64,000 bases of DNA from assembly GCF_016406125.1 (NCBI RefSeq), contig NZ_CP066339.1, positions 4,898,001 through 4,962,000 of the forward strand, given 5' to 3'. Position 1 is the stretch's first letter; every line of letters begins with the position of its first letter. Below the pieces are notes generated by a model. It was given only the letters and a program-made list of their open reading frames with translations, searched no databases and was not told the DNA's origin. Shown piece after piece: positions 26,039-33,880 of this stretch. The position numbers and the translations under genes are program-made. Source of the DNA: Alicyclobacillus sp. SO9. Its GTDB lineage: Bacteria; Bacillota; Bacilli; Alicyclobacillales; Alicyclobacillaceae.

Positions 26039-27235
26039 TTAACCGCGCCAGAGAATCCGGATCATCTGCAGCCATTGATGTTGTTCAAGCAACAATGCCT
26101 GTGCCTCCCGCACAGATATTGCTTGGAAACGCACGGCATCCCCCGATCGCAACTGGGCCAATTTAGGAATATCCACCGAGACAGCGGTGGCAATCTTTGC
26201 ATAGCCGCCGACGGTACGGTGATCGGCTAAGAGAACAATGGGTTCACCAGAGGCAGGCACCTGAATAGCGCCTTCAGGAATCGGTTCGGAGAGAATGTCG
26301 GCACCCAATTCATTGTGTTTGAGCATCGGGCCTTCAAGACGCACACCAACGCGGTTGGAGTTTGAAGTGGCTCGATATTCAGAGTGAAGTAAGGTATCCC
26401 AGGCTGTATCCGTGAAATGATGACGCTGAGGACCTTCGAGAATACGTACCGTAACAGGAGCATTCATGTAGGAAACGGTATCCCTGCAAAGGGTCTGTAC
26501 CCGCCGCAGCGGATGAGGAGGTGTTTCATAGAGATGATTGAGGCTTGAACCGGCGTTGGCATACAGCAAGTCTCCTGCACGCAGAGCCCTTCCTGCCAGT
26601 CCTCCGACTCCTAAAGTGACGTCAGTCGAACTGCTTCCCAGTACCGCATCACCATGTAATCCACCTTGAACGCACAAATAGGCACGACATCCGACCGTTG
26701 CTGCAGTTTGGGGCTCTTCTCCGCCTACATGCTGTTGCGCCTGTTGGTTTGGTGGAGCGGTGCCCGTCAATTGAAGGACATCACCCGTGTGAATCGTGAA
26801 GGCAGACCAAGGTGGAATGCTTCTCCCGCCAACCTTCAATCCTAAGTCGGCTCCGGTCACCGCTATGCGGGTTGTCCTCAGGACTTCAAGCTCTGGTCCC
26901 AAGAGCGTCATCTCGAGGGCTGCACACCCGTCGGAGTTTCCCAGAAGTGCATTGCCTGTCTGCCAAGCCAACTTGTCCGCAGCACCGGAGGCGGGAACCC
27001 CAAAAGACTTGTAACCAACGCGCCCGCCGTCTTGTATGGTTGTGAGAAGGCCGGGCTTTCTCACCATGAAGATCGGGCTCTCCGCAGGCTGTTTTTCTAC
27101 GGTATACCCAAAATGGTGCATATCGGCATGCATCTCGGAATGCCTATCAGCGCTCCCATCAGTCTTCCGAGACAGAAACGGTGTATTGACGGTGTTCGTC
27201 GATTGGGGCGGGGATTGGGATTCTTTGTTCGCCAT
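26039..27235 (-). CDS. pxpC: 5-oxoprolinase subunit PxpC (KipA / biotin-dependent carboxyltransferase fold)
   Basis: With PxpA and PxpB forms the ATP-dependent 5-oxoprolinase that opens pyroglutamate to glutamate. The 398-residue protein has the core VRKPGLLTTIQDGGRVGYKS (about 57-76), FGVPASGAADKLAW, ALEMTLLGPEL, and ADHRTVGGYAKIATAV near 345. The ATG at 27235 has GGAGG 6 nt before it. That start gives an unusual polar, Ser/His-rich N-terminal extension of about 55 residues before the conserved domain; a shorter in-frame start (Met near residue 56) cannot be excluded. It is separated from pxpB by a sortase gene. Confidence 0.9.
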   Translation of the reverse strand: MANKESQSPPQSTNTVNTPFLSRKTDGSADRHSEMHADMHHFGYTVEKQPAESPIFMVRKPGLLTTIQDGGRVGYKSFGVPASGAADKLAWQTGNALLGNSDGCAALEMTLLGPELEVLRTTRIAVTGADLGLKVGGRSIPPWSAFTIHTGDVLQLTGTAPPNQQAQQHVGGEEPQTAATVGCRAYLCVQGGLHGDAVLGSSSTDVTLGVGGLAGRALRAGDLLYANAGSSLNHLYETPPHPLRRVQTLCRDTVSYMNAPVTVRILEGPQRHHFTDTAWDTLLHSEYRATSNSNRVGVRLEGPMLKHNELGADILSEPIPEGAIQVPASGEPIVLLADHRTVGGYAKIATAVSVDIPKLAQLRSGDAVRFQAISVREAQALLLEQHQWLQMIRILWRG

Positions 27236-27297
27236 CACTTCCCTCCTTCCATCGTCATACACGCAGATGGAGCACTCCGTCTACAACACGAACCTAA

Positions 27298-28467
27298 TTA
27301 TCTCTTTTTCACAACAAACCCAGAGATAGAAACACTGCTTTGCTGCACCTGGTAGTGCACGGTGATGTCATAGGACAATCCGTTGACTTTAACAGCCGTC
27401 ACTGCTGTCATTTTTTGCAGTGCCTTGCCCTGAACATCCAACGTAACCGTAAAGTTATGAAGATAGTGAATCTGCTTCAGATTTACACCCAAGAAGGGAT
27501 TGGTAGAAAGTGTGGCCGGCAGCAGTTGGTTTAGCGCCTGCGTGTCTTTGTGTGAAGAGGCATGGACCATTGCCAAATACAGTCTCACCGCTGCTGCTGA
27601 GGCTGACAGTGGTGAATTACTCTGTGTAAACTTGCTGCTTGGCGTACCGGAGTAGACTAGTTCTCCCATGGGCAGAGAATTTGTTGTCAGCGTTATCCCC
27701 TGCTTGACGATTCTCTGCGGGATGTTTGTGGTGTACTGAGTTGTGACCGAATCAGAGATACTGGGCAGATTTGCTCCATTGGGTAGGCCGCCTGTGCTAT
27801 TGGCGGTCGATGCGCCTGTGGAGCCTGAGCCCGAGCCCGAATGATTCGTTGGCGCAGTGCCAATTGGGGATGAACTGACCCATTTACCGTACACCAGCAA
27901 CCGATACGGCGTCAGATACAGTGCATTCGTTGGATAACACGTTTCGAGTACAATCGTTGGATTGCTGGAGTTATAGACGGGGCTTCCAGTACGAACGACC
28001 TTGTGCTTGGTCACCTCAAACGTCTGCAATCCGGTTTTTGTTAAGACATCTATTTTTGCACCTGTTTTCAGTTTGTTGATATGACGAAACCAAGTCGCAT
28101 TATGAGCTGCTATCACACTGGTCCCATCTTTGCCTGGCATTACGCTGGTCTTTAAGTGACCGACCCCCACAGCCAGCTGTGTATCCGCTGTTCCTTCAAC
28201 CAGAGGGGCTTTCAGCTGCAAAGCAGGAATATAGACGCGTCCCAGCAGTTCTTTCGGCGGCTTAGCGTTTACCTGTTTGTCTGTCGCTTCCGTTGTAGCT
28301 GTCGCCACAGCGCCCGTATGTGTTGGATTTAGCTGGGAAGACTCCTTCAGCAATTGGTGTCCAACGTGATTGGAATGATAATAGAAGTAAGGAATGCGCA
28401 GCAGCATCGCGCCGCCTGCTCCCACTAATAGGATGCCGCCAACGAGTGCCAATCTTCTTAAATTCAT
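27298..28467 (-). CDS. Sortase with extra C-terminal domain
   Basis: Membrane-anchored transpeptidase that would join sorted surface proteins to the wall. Residues 7-27 form the N-terminal membrane helix. The sortase barrel (about 75-200) shows LGRVYIPALQLKAPLVEG, catalytic His in IAAHNATW, Cys in VLETCYP and Arg in LTPYRLLVYG. This His-Cys-Arg set resembles class D/E sortases. A Ser/Gly/Thr linker and a beta-rich domain of about 150 residues follow, making 389 residues instead of about 200. No LPXTG substrate is encoded in the window. It sits between pxpB and pxpC, same strand. Confidence 0.88.
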   Translation of the reverse strand: MNLRRLALVGGILLVGAGGAMLLRIPYFYYHSNHVGHQLLKESSQLNPTHTGAVATATTEATDKQVNAKPPKELLGRVYIPALQLKAPLVEGTADTQLAVGVGHLKTSVMPGKDGTSVIAAHNATWFRHINKLKTGAKIDVLTKTGLQTFEVTKHKVVRTGSPVYNSSNPTIVLETCYPTNALYLTPYRLLVYGKWVSSSPIGTAPTNHSGSGSGSTGASTANSTGGLPNGANLPSISDSVTTQYTTNIPQRIVKQGITLTTNSLPMGELVYSGTPSSKFTQSNSPLSASAAAVRLYLAMVHASSHKDTQALNQLLPATLSTNPFLGVNLKQIHYLHNFTVTLDVQGKALQKMTAVTAVKVNGLSYDITVHYQVQQSSVSISGFVVKKR

Positions 28468-28550
28468 ACCCCTGCTTCACCTCCACCCTATGGTATCACG
28501 GATTGAAGCCAATGCAGAAAGAAATAGCGCCGTTCTCATCCGTGACTGCC

Positions 28551-29318
28551 CTAAAGAAATCTTTGACAAGTGGCGACCTTTGCAGGCGTTCTCTCATTTT
28601 CCAACGCTATATGGGCATATGTCTCAGCGTCAATGGGTTGAAACCGGAGCCAGTCTCCTGCCTGTAACAGGAAGGGATGTTCCCGCCTCAAGTCAAACAG
28701 GCTGACAGGGGTTCGTCCAATCAGTTGCCACCCGCCCGGACTTTCCACGGGATAAATGCCCGTTTGCTCCCCCGCTATTCCGACCGATCCCGCTGGCACC
28801 CTGGTCCTCGGCCGCCTCAGCCTCGGTGTCGCTATGGCGGGAGACATACCTCCGAGAAATGGGAAGCTGGGAAGAAATCCGGTAAAGTAGATATAATAGT
28901 CTGGCTGGCTGTGAAGTCGAACGACCTCTTCTTGGCTGATCTCGTTGTGATGGGCCACTTGTCCCAAATCCGGTCCAAATTCCTTCCCATGAGTTCCATA
29001 GCACACAGGTATCATGACGCATCTGGAGGATGTCTCTGAGTTCCCTTCCAGCCTCTCAACGCGGTTTGTCGAAAATTGTTCAAAAGCAGATGTCAGCCGA
29101 GCACGAAGTTCGGGCTCTGTGACAATGACAGGATTGTATTCAATGAGTACTGTCGAGTACCCAAAGGACCACTCGACGATTCCGGGGATTCTTGCTTCGC
29201 CCAACCACTGGACCAAAGTCTGAACTCGGCGGCTGGTCTCTATATCTACTTGATGGTGAAACTGCACCAAGAGATTTGTGTCACCACTCGTTTTATAAAT
29301 TACATTTGTTTGCGTCAC
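28551..29318 (-). CDS. pxpB: 5-oxoprolinase subunit PxpB (KipI fold)
   Basis: A 255-residue cyclophilin-like-fold subunit of 5-oxoprolinase. The signature FTGFLPSFPFLGGMSPAIAT (about 146-165) and RTRVPAGSVGIAGEQTGIYP (about 171-190) define the KipI/PxpB family, with GWQLIGRTP after. Its first codon overlaps the pxpA stop by 4 nt (ATGA), so the two are translationally coupled. Bacillus KipI also modulates a sporulation kinase, but no such role can be read here. Confidence 0.92.
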   Translation of the reverse strand: MTQTNVIYKTSGDTNLLVQFHHQVDIETSRRVQTLVQWLGEARIPGIVEWSFGYSTVLIEYNPVIVTEPELRARLTSAFEQFSTNRVERLEGNSETSSRCVMIPVCYGTHGKEFGPDLGQVAHHNEISQEEVVRLHSQPDYYIYFTGFLPSFPFLGGMSPAIATPRLRRPRTRVPAGSVGIAGEQTGIYPVESPGGWQLIGRTPVSLFDLRREHPFLLQAGDWLRFQPIDAETYAHIALENERTPAKVATCQRFL

Positions 29319-30088
29319 AATTCATCACGCTGCTTTAAGACTGCCAGCGGCTGTATTGCAATACCTTCCCTTTCCAGGGCAGTCCGCACGGCTTTTGCCA
29401 ACTCAACAGCGGTTTGTCCGTCACCGTGCAAACAGATGGAGTCGGCCTCCACCGGAATACTCGTGCCGTCTACAGCCACGATTTCATGGTTTTTTATCAT
29501 ATGCAGTACGTGCTGAACAACTTCACTCGAACCGGTGAGTAACGCGTCATCATAGTTGCGGCTGCGCAGTGTTCCGTCAGGCTCGTAGTTCCTGTCAGCA
29601 TACACTTCACTAGCCACTGTCAGTCCTCCATCATCACCCGCTAAGTCCAGTTGACTTCCAAAGGGTGCAAGCAAAATGAGATTGCTGTCATAGTCTTTGA
29701 CAGCTTTCACGACGACCTCGGCCACTCCCCTGTCGACACACGCCAGATTGTTCAGCGCACCATGGGGTTTTACATGCTGCAGCGACAGGCTATGTATACG
29801 TGTGAATGCCTCCACAGCGCCAATCTGGTAGATGATAGAAGCATAGAGGTCGTCAGGCTTCATCTGCATGGGTCGCCGCCCAAAGCCCTGCAAGTCAGGG
29901 AACGATGGATGTGCACCTACGCCGACACCGTGTTGCTTCGCGAGGTGAATGGTGTTGTGGATGACAGCGGGATCGCCGCCGTGAAAACCGCAAGCCACGT
30001 TGATGGAACTGACTAATGGAACCATGTCTTCATCTTGGCCAATGGTAAACGCGCCGTAGCTCTCACCGACATCAGAATTCAGGTCCAT
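29315..30088 (-). CDS. pxpA: 5-oxoprolinase subunit PxpA (LamB/YcsF family)
   Basis: A 257-residue catalytic-complex subunit. The family opening MDLNSDVGESYGAFTIGQDE and the blocks SINVACGFHGGDP (about 28-40), VGAHPSFPDLQGFGRR and HVKPHGALNN are all present, along with SICLHGDGQTAV near 217. AGGAGG lies 9 nt before the ATG. First gene of pxpA-pxpB-(sortase)-pxpC. It is divergent from the polysaccharide kinase operon, with about 136 bp between them. Confidence 0.94.
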   Translation of the reverse strand: MDLNSDVGESYGAFTIGQDEDMVPLVSSINVACGFHGGDPAVIHNTIHLAKQHGVGVGAHPSFPDLQGFGRRPMQMKPDDLYASIIYQIGAVEAFTRIHSLSLQHVKPHGALNNLACVDRGVAEVVVKAVKDYDSNLILLAPFGSQLDLAGDDGGLTVASEVYADRNYEPDGTLRSRNYDDALLTGSSEVVQHVLHMIKNHEIVAVDGTSIPVEADSICLHGDGQTAVELAKAVRTALEREGIAIQPLAVLKQRDEL

Positions 30089-30224
30089 CCAGAAAAACCT
30101 CCTGACAAAGGATATGTCGGAAAAATCTTATACTTTACCTTACTCCAGAAATCACATATTGTGAAATAGAATAGTAGTATCAGCCTCTAGAATCCTGTCG
30201 ATACAGTGTGAAGGAATTCGTCTG

Positions 30225-31001
30225 TTGACGTCGAATCATAATGAGATGTACTCAATAGATACTCATTCACAACCGCACCGGGTTGAAAGGGTGAAAATAC
30301 CAGTGGCACTTTCTAATCGATATCCTCAGCCGATTGCACAGTCCAGTCCAAAATCACCTGTTGCAGAGGCTTTTCGCACGATACGGACAAACATTCAGTT
30401 TGCCGGTGTGGTCCAAGAGACAAAAGTTATCCTTGTAACCAGCAGCCAACCTGGAGAAGGAAAGACTTCTACGGTTTCAAACTTGGCCATTGTATCAGCA
30501 CAAGCAGGCAACCGTGTGTTGCTCTTGGATGCAGACATGCGTAAACCCCAGGTTCATCAGCGGTTTCAAATCTCCAATCTGGACGGTCTAAGCAACGTAC
30601 TGATTAAGGAACGAGCCCTCAAAGATTGCATCAGTACGTCAGAGACTCCTAATTTGTACCTGTTGCCAAGCGGCCCGATTCCACCGAACCCATCAGAGAT
30701 GTTGGCCAGCAAGTCCTTTGCAGCCTTGGTAGAACGATGCCGTGAGGACTTTGACATGGTCTTTATTGACAGCCCCCCCATCCTGGCTGTCACCGATGCG
30801 CTGATTTTAACTCGAATCACAGATGGTACCATTTTGGTTGTAGATGCCCAGAACACGAACCGAAACAGCGCAATCAAGGCCGTCAGCATGCTAAAGCAGG
30901 TAAATGCCCGTATTTTGGGTACCACCTTGAACCGGGTTCCTCGAAAATCCGAAGGTTCCTATTACTATTATTACAGCCATGGTGTCCAGGCCAACGCGTA
31001 G
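30225..31001 (+). CDS. Bacterial tyrosine kinase CpsD/CapB (BY-kinase)
   Basis: Cytoplasmic autophosphorylating tyrosine kinase controlling polysaccharide synthesis and chain length. The 258-residue protein shows Walker A SSQPGEGKTST, Walker A' VLLLDADMRKP, Walker B VFIDSPP and a C-terminal tyrosine cluster YYYYY at about 248-252, the usual autophosphorylation site. The start is TTG 30225 behind GAAGGA (9 nt); the ATG seven codons later lacks a site. It precedes its membrane activator gene by 19 nt, the reverse of the common order. No CpsB-type phosphatase is encoded nearby. Confidence 0.9.
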   Translation: MTSNHNEMYSIDTHSQPHRVERVKIPVALSNRYPQPIAQSSPKSPVAEAFRTIRTNIQFAGVVQETKVILVTSSQPGEGKTSTVSNLAIVSAQAGNRVLLLDADMRKPQVHQRFQISNLDGLSNVLIKERALKDCISTSETPNLYLLPSGPIPPNPSEMLASKSFAALVERCREDFDMVFIDSPPILAVTDALILTRITDGTILVVDAQNTNRNSAIKAVSMLKQVNARILGTTLNRVPRKSEGSYYYYYSHGVQANA

Positions 31002-31020
31002 ACCGTCCAGGAGGTACAGA

Positions 31021-31701
31021 ATGGAAGAACTAGAACTCCGTCAATACTGGAATATCATTCGGAAACGGATGAAGCTTGTTGTATCCATTCCGATTATTGC
31101 TCTCATTATCAGCGGTGTCTTTTCGTATTTTGTCATTACACCCAAATACGAAGCCAGTTCCACACTTTTGGTTAACGAGCGATCCAGTCAGGCGAACAAC
31201 ATCCAAATCAGTGCTATCGATGCAAGCCAAGCTTTAGTAAAAACCTATACCCAGATTATTAAGAGCGCTACGGTTGAAAATGCAGTCAAAGCCGATCTCG
31301 GTCTAAACCTGACGGCAGCCCAGCTTGGGAGCATGATTGCCGTTTCATCCCCAAACCAATCACAAGTGATTCAGGTCAGCGTGACATCGCCAAATGTAAA
31401 ACAAGCCGTCAGAATTGCCAACAGCGTAGCGGCTGTAACACAGCATGAAACAACCAAGATTATGCATTCCAACAATGTTCAAATTCTCGATAAGGCGACT
31501 CTGCCTGCCAATCCATCACCCGTTAAACCAAACAAAAAGTTGAATCTTGCCATCGCACTGGTTCTTGGACTCATGGTCAGTATTGGTTTGGCGTTCCTCT
31601 TGGAGTACTTGGACACCCGGATTAAATCGGAAGAAGATGTAGACAGATACCTGAAGTTGCCGGTACTCGGCACTATTATGGATTACGAGAATGAGGTCTA
31701 G
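31021..31701 (+). CDS. Chain-length determinant / kinase activator (Wzz-CpsC family)
   Basis: 226-residue membrane protein. Helix 1 (about 15-38) and helix 2 (about 176-197) flank an extracytoplasmic Wzz domain (ITPKYEASSTLLVNERSSQ). A PxxP-rich stretch, LPANPSPVKPNKK, occurs before helix 2 as in polysaccharide co-polymerases. The cytoplasmic tail EYLDTRIKSEEDVDRYLKLP would bind and activate the BY-kinase. AGGAGG is 6 nt before ATG 31021; the upstream in-frame GTG overlaps the kinase gene and is less likely. Confidence 0.9.
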   Translation: MEELELRQYWNIIRKRMKLVVSIPIIALIISGVFSYFVITPKYEASSTLLVNERSSQANNIQISAIDASQALVKTYTQIIKSATVENAVKADLGLNLTAAQLGSMIAVSSPNQSQVIQVSVTSPNVKQAVRIANSVAAVTQHETTKIMHSNNVQILDKATLPANPSPVKPNKKLNLAIALVLGLMVSIGLAFLLEYLDTRIKSEEDVDRYLKLPVLGTIMDYENEV

Positions 31702-31749
31702 GCCCCCGTTGGTCTGCCGCATTCAGTACTAAGATAAGCATGACACAGG

Positions 31750-31790
31750 AAAGAAGAAAGCGCAGGAATCGGTCCTGCGCTTTCTTCTTT
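31750..31790. terminator. Strong rho-independent terminator
   Basis: A perfect 18 bp stem, 31750-31767 with 31773-31790, has loop ATCGG, and its arms are A-rich and T-rich at the base. It follows the chain-length gene by about 50 nt. It can work in both directions, also for the convergent zinc-ribbon gene. Confidence 0.9.
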
Positions 31791-31866
31791 GACAATCTAT
31801 GTTTCAAGCGTATAGTTTTCACGTCACAAGTTACAGTTCGTCAAATTCACACGCACCCAGTTGCTG

Positions 31867-32127
31867 TTATCCTCTTCTGCGAAACAGTGAAAATCCTTTT
31901 CGTTTTGGTACGCCTAACGTATGATTTCCGCTCTTACTCAACCACCTGGACCTCAGCATCTCAACTTGTTGCTCAATCTGCTTTGAACTCCATCCCTCAG
32001 CAGACTCATCTACCAGCGTAAATGAGGGTTTCCTCGCATGACAATAAGGGCATGCCGAAACCAATTCATAGGTCGCCGTGTCTCCGCCGCATGAATCACA
32101 AAAGTAGTAGTATGTCCTCGTCGCCAC
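31867..32127 (-). CDS. Small zinc-ribbon protein
   Basis: An 86-residue protein with two CxxC knuckles: CDSCGG near 10-15 and CPYCHARKPSF near 26-36. These form a rubredoxin-like zinc ribbon, followed by a helical region and a basic C-terminus (PKRKGFSLFRRRG). The start is a GTG with a poor GAGGG site, so the N-terminus is uncertain. It converges on the tyrosine-kinase operon across the strong terminator. The function is unknown; a nucleic-acid or protein-binding role is only suggested by the ribbon and basic tail. Confidence 0.55.
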   Translation of the reverse strand: MATRTYYYFCDSCGGDTATYELVSACPYCHARKPSFTLVDESAEGWSSKQIEQQVEMLRSRWLSKSGNHTLGVPKRKGFSLFRRRG

Positions 32128-32565
32128 GAACCCTCATCCCCGTTTCCTCTTTTGCATCTGCGTTCACATGTACAGCTTACGTCTTTTTCCTTTTCACTCT
32201 ATGTTATCAAGCTTTGCCGATAGAATCTAGGTGTGAGTTTGAGTGCATTTTGACATACTCTCACAGATTGTGTCGAAAACATCCGATTTTCTGGGACTGT
32301 CGGCTTGTCAAGTCTCTCGTCTGTCACAGTCTATGCGAGAGACTCCAGTTTCATTCCATCAGGTTTTTGTCACCGATTTTGTAACGCATAGACTGCACAC
32401 ATCGTCTAATGATAAGTGACCCTATTTTAAGACTGACGAAACCCTGGTATATTATTGAAGTATTGCAAAATGTTATTTTGTCGAAATTGGTAATTTGGTA
32501 GATTTATTTGAGTAATCATGAGAAAATAGCTAAGGCTTTGTAGAATATGCAAAGGGAGATTGTGA
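32128..32565. other. Long upstream region of the LCP gene with paired inverted repeats
   Basis: 438 bases without a supported gene. It contains two overlapping inverted repeats (32311-32344 and 32327-32395, listed separately). The last 100 bases are AT-rich and probably carry the LCP promoter, but no consensus pair stands out. Confidence 0.45.
32311..32395 (+). promoter_or_regulatory. Overlapping inverted repeats, possible RNA switch or operator
   Basis: AGTCTCTCG (32311-32319) pairs with CGAGAGACT (32336-32344), 9 bp. CAGTCTATGCG (32327-32337) pairs with CGCATAGACTG (32385-32395), 11 bp. The arms overlap at 32336-32337, so the two stems compete or form a pseudoknot. It lies 170 nt before the LCP gene. 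Whether it is transcribed is unknown. Confidence 0.4.
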
Positions 32566-33579
32566 ATGGCAAAGAAGACTGCAATGGAAAAGGGCTTTAA
32601 AAAACGGCATAGAGGCTTAAAGTATACATTAACGGTGCTTGGCGTTTTGGTTGGCGCCGGAGCTGGGTTTGGCGTGTACGAGTATCAGGCGTTGCAGCCA
32701 ACAACACATTTTAATAATCTAAAAACCATTGGCGGTGCTAATTCCACCGGAAATACTGCAGGTGCAACAAAGGAAAAGGCCGGCATTTTCAACATGTTGC
32801 TGATTGGTTCTGATGCACGACCAGGCCAAAAGGTAAGTCACTCGGATTCCATGGTGCTGATTCACGTAAACCTGAACACACATCAATACAACATGCTTAG
32901 CATTCCCCGAGATACACGTGTCTATGACCCGGGATACGGCTACACCAAGCTGACCAGTGTACAGTATATGGATCAGGTCAACCACGGAACAAAGCACGGT
33001 ATTGTACGAGCCGTTGAATCCATTTCACGGTTAACCGGCGTCCCCATCAACTACTATGCGGAAACAAACTACTGGGGGCTCCAGGATATGGTCAACGCCA
33101 TTGGCGGCATTAACATGACGTTGCCGTTCAACGTCAAGCTCACTCACGCTTGGTATCCACAAGACCAGGGAAAAGTCTTCACGAAGGGGACTCATTTCTT
33201 CAAGGGCCGCGACGTGACAGAGGTCGTTCATGAACGGTATTCTCTGCCTGGAACGGACTACGGAAGACAACGGTTGCAGGAGGAGGCACTGATTGGTATC
33301 GCAAAGGCCATACTGAAACCGGCTAACGTGACCAAACTGCCGAAACTGGCAAACACCTTACCAAAGTTCCTGATTGCAACAAACATGACCAAGAGCGATA
33401 TCATGAGTCTTGCGCTTGGCGTAAAGGGAGACTTCCACCCTCATCAGCAGATTCACTATCGACAGGTCAAGGGCAAGAGCGAAGTACTGTATAATGATAT
33501 TCTGAAGGCCAAGGACGATGAGATTGTAATGAATCCGGGCCAGTTGAAGAGCGTAGTCAAGAACTATTTTACGAACTAA
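32566..33579 (+). CDS. LytR-CpsA-Psr (LCP) family wall-glycopolymer ligase
   Basis: Membrane enzyme that moves polyprenyl-linked glycopolymers onto peptidoglycan. A basic start and one membrane helix (about 16-38) precede the LCP domain: IFNMLLIGSDARPG (about 68-81), HSDSMVLIHVN, MLSIPRDTRVYDPGYGYTKL and VVHERYSLPGTDYGRQRLQE, with the Asp and Arg residues that bind the pyrophosphate-lipid. Length 337 is typical. GGGAG stands 7 nt before the ATG. With the neighbouring polysaccharide cluster it probably attaches that polymer to the wall. Confidence 0.94.
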   Translation: MAKKTAMEKGFKKRHRGLKYTLTVLGVLVGAGAGFGVYEYQALQPTTHFNNLKTIGGANSTGNTAGATKEKAGIFNMLLIGSDARPGQKVSHSDSMVLIHVNLNTHQYNMLSIPRDTRVYDPGYGYTKLTSVQYMDQVNHGTKHGIVRAVESISRLTGVPINYYAETNYWGLQDMVNAIGGINMTLPFNVKLTHAWYPQDQGKVFTKGTHFFKGRDVTEVVHERYSLPGTDYGRQRLQEEALIGIAKAILKPANVTKLPKLANTLPKFLIATNMTKSDIMSLALGVKGDFHPHQQIHYRQVKGKSEVLYNDILKAKDDEIVMNPGQLKSVVKNYFTN

Positions 33580-33595
33580 GCGAAACAAAATTATC

Positions 33596-33628
33596 CAATG
33601 CCCAATCACAGACATGGATTGGGCATTG
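33596..33628 (+). terminator. Hairpin after LCP gene
   Basis: CAATGCCCAATC (33596-33607) and GATTGGGCATTG (33617-33628) form a perfect 12 bp stem with a 9 nt loop, 17 nt after the LCP stop. Only a short AT-rich tail follows, so termination may be partial. Confidence 0.7.
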
Positions 33629-33880
33629 AAACTGCTGTTATATGACCAATGGGAGTGTTTTTGAACCCCATGCTCGGACCGCATATGTTTACTCCCACTA
33701 GCATCCCCTCGTCCCGTTTTGCCCAGCTATGCCCAACAAACCTGCCACAATATTTTCAACTTACTAGCAGGAGATCGGCATATAAGAGAAGAAAAATACT
33801 CTATAGGAATATATTGCTTTTGTCTTCCGATGTCGAGCACCTATCTCCCCGAAATATTATAGCAAACAGGTGATAATTCC

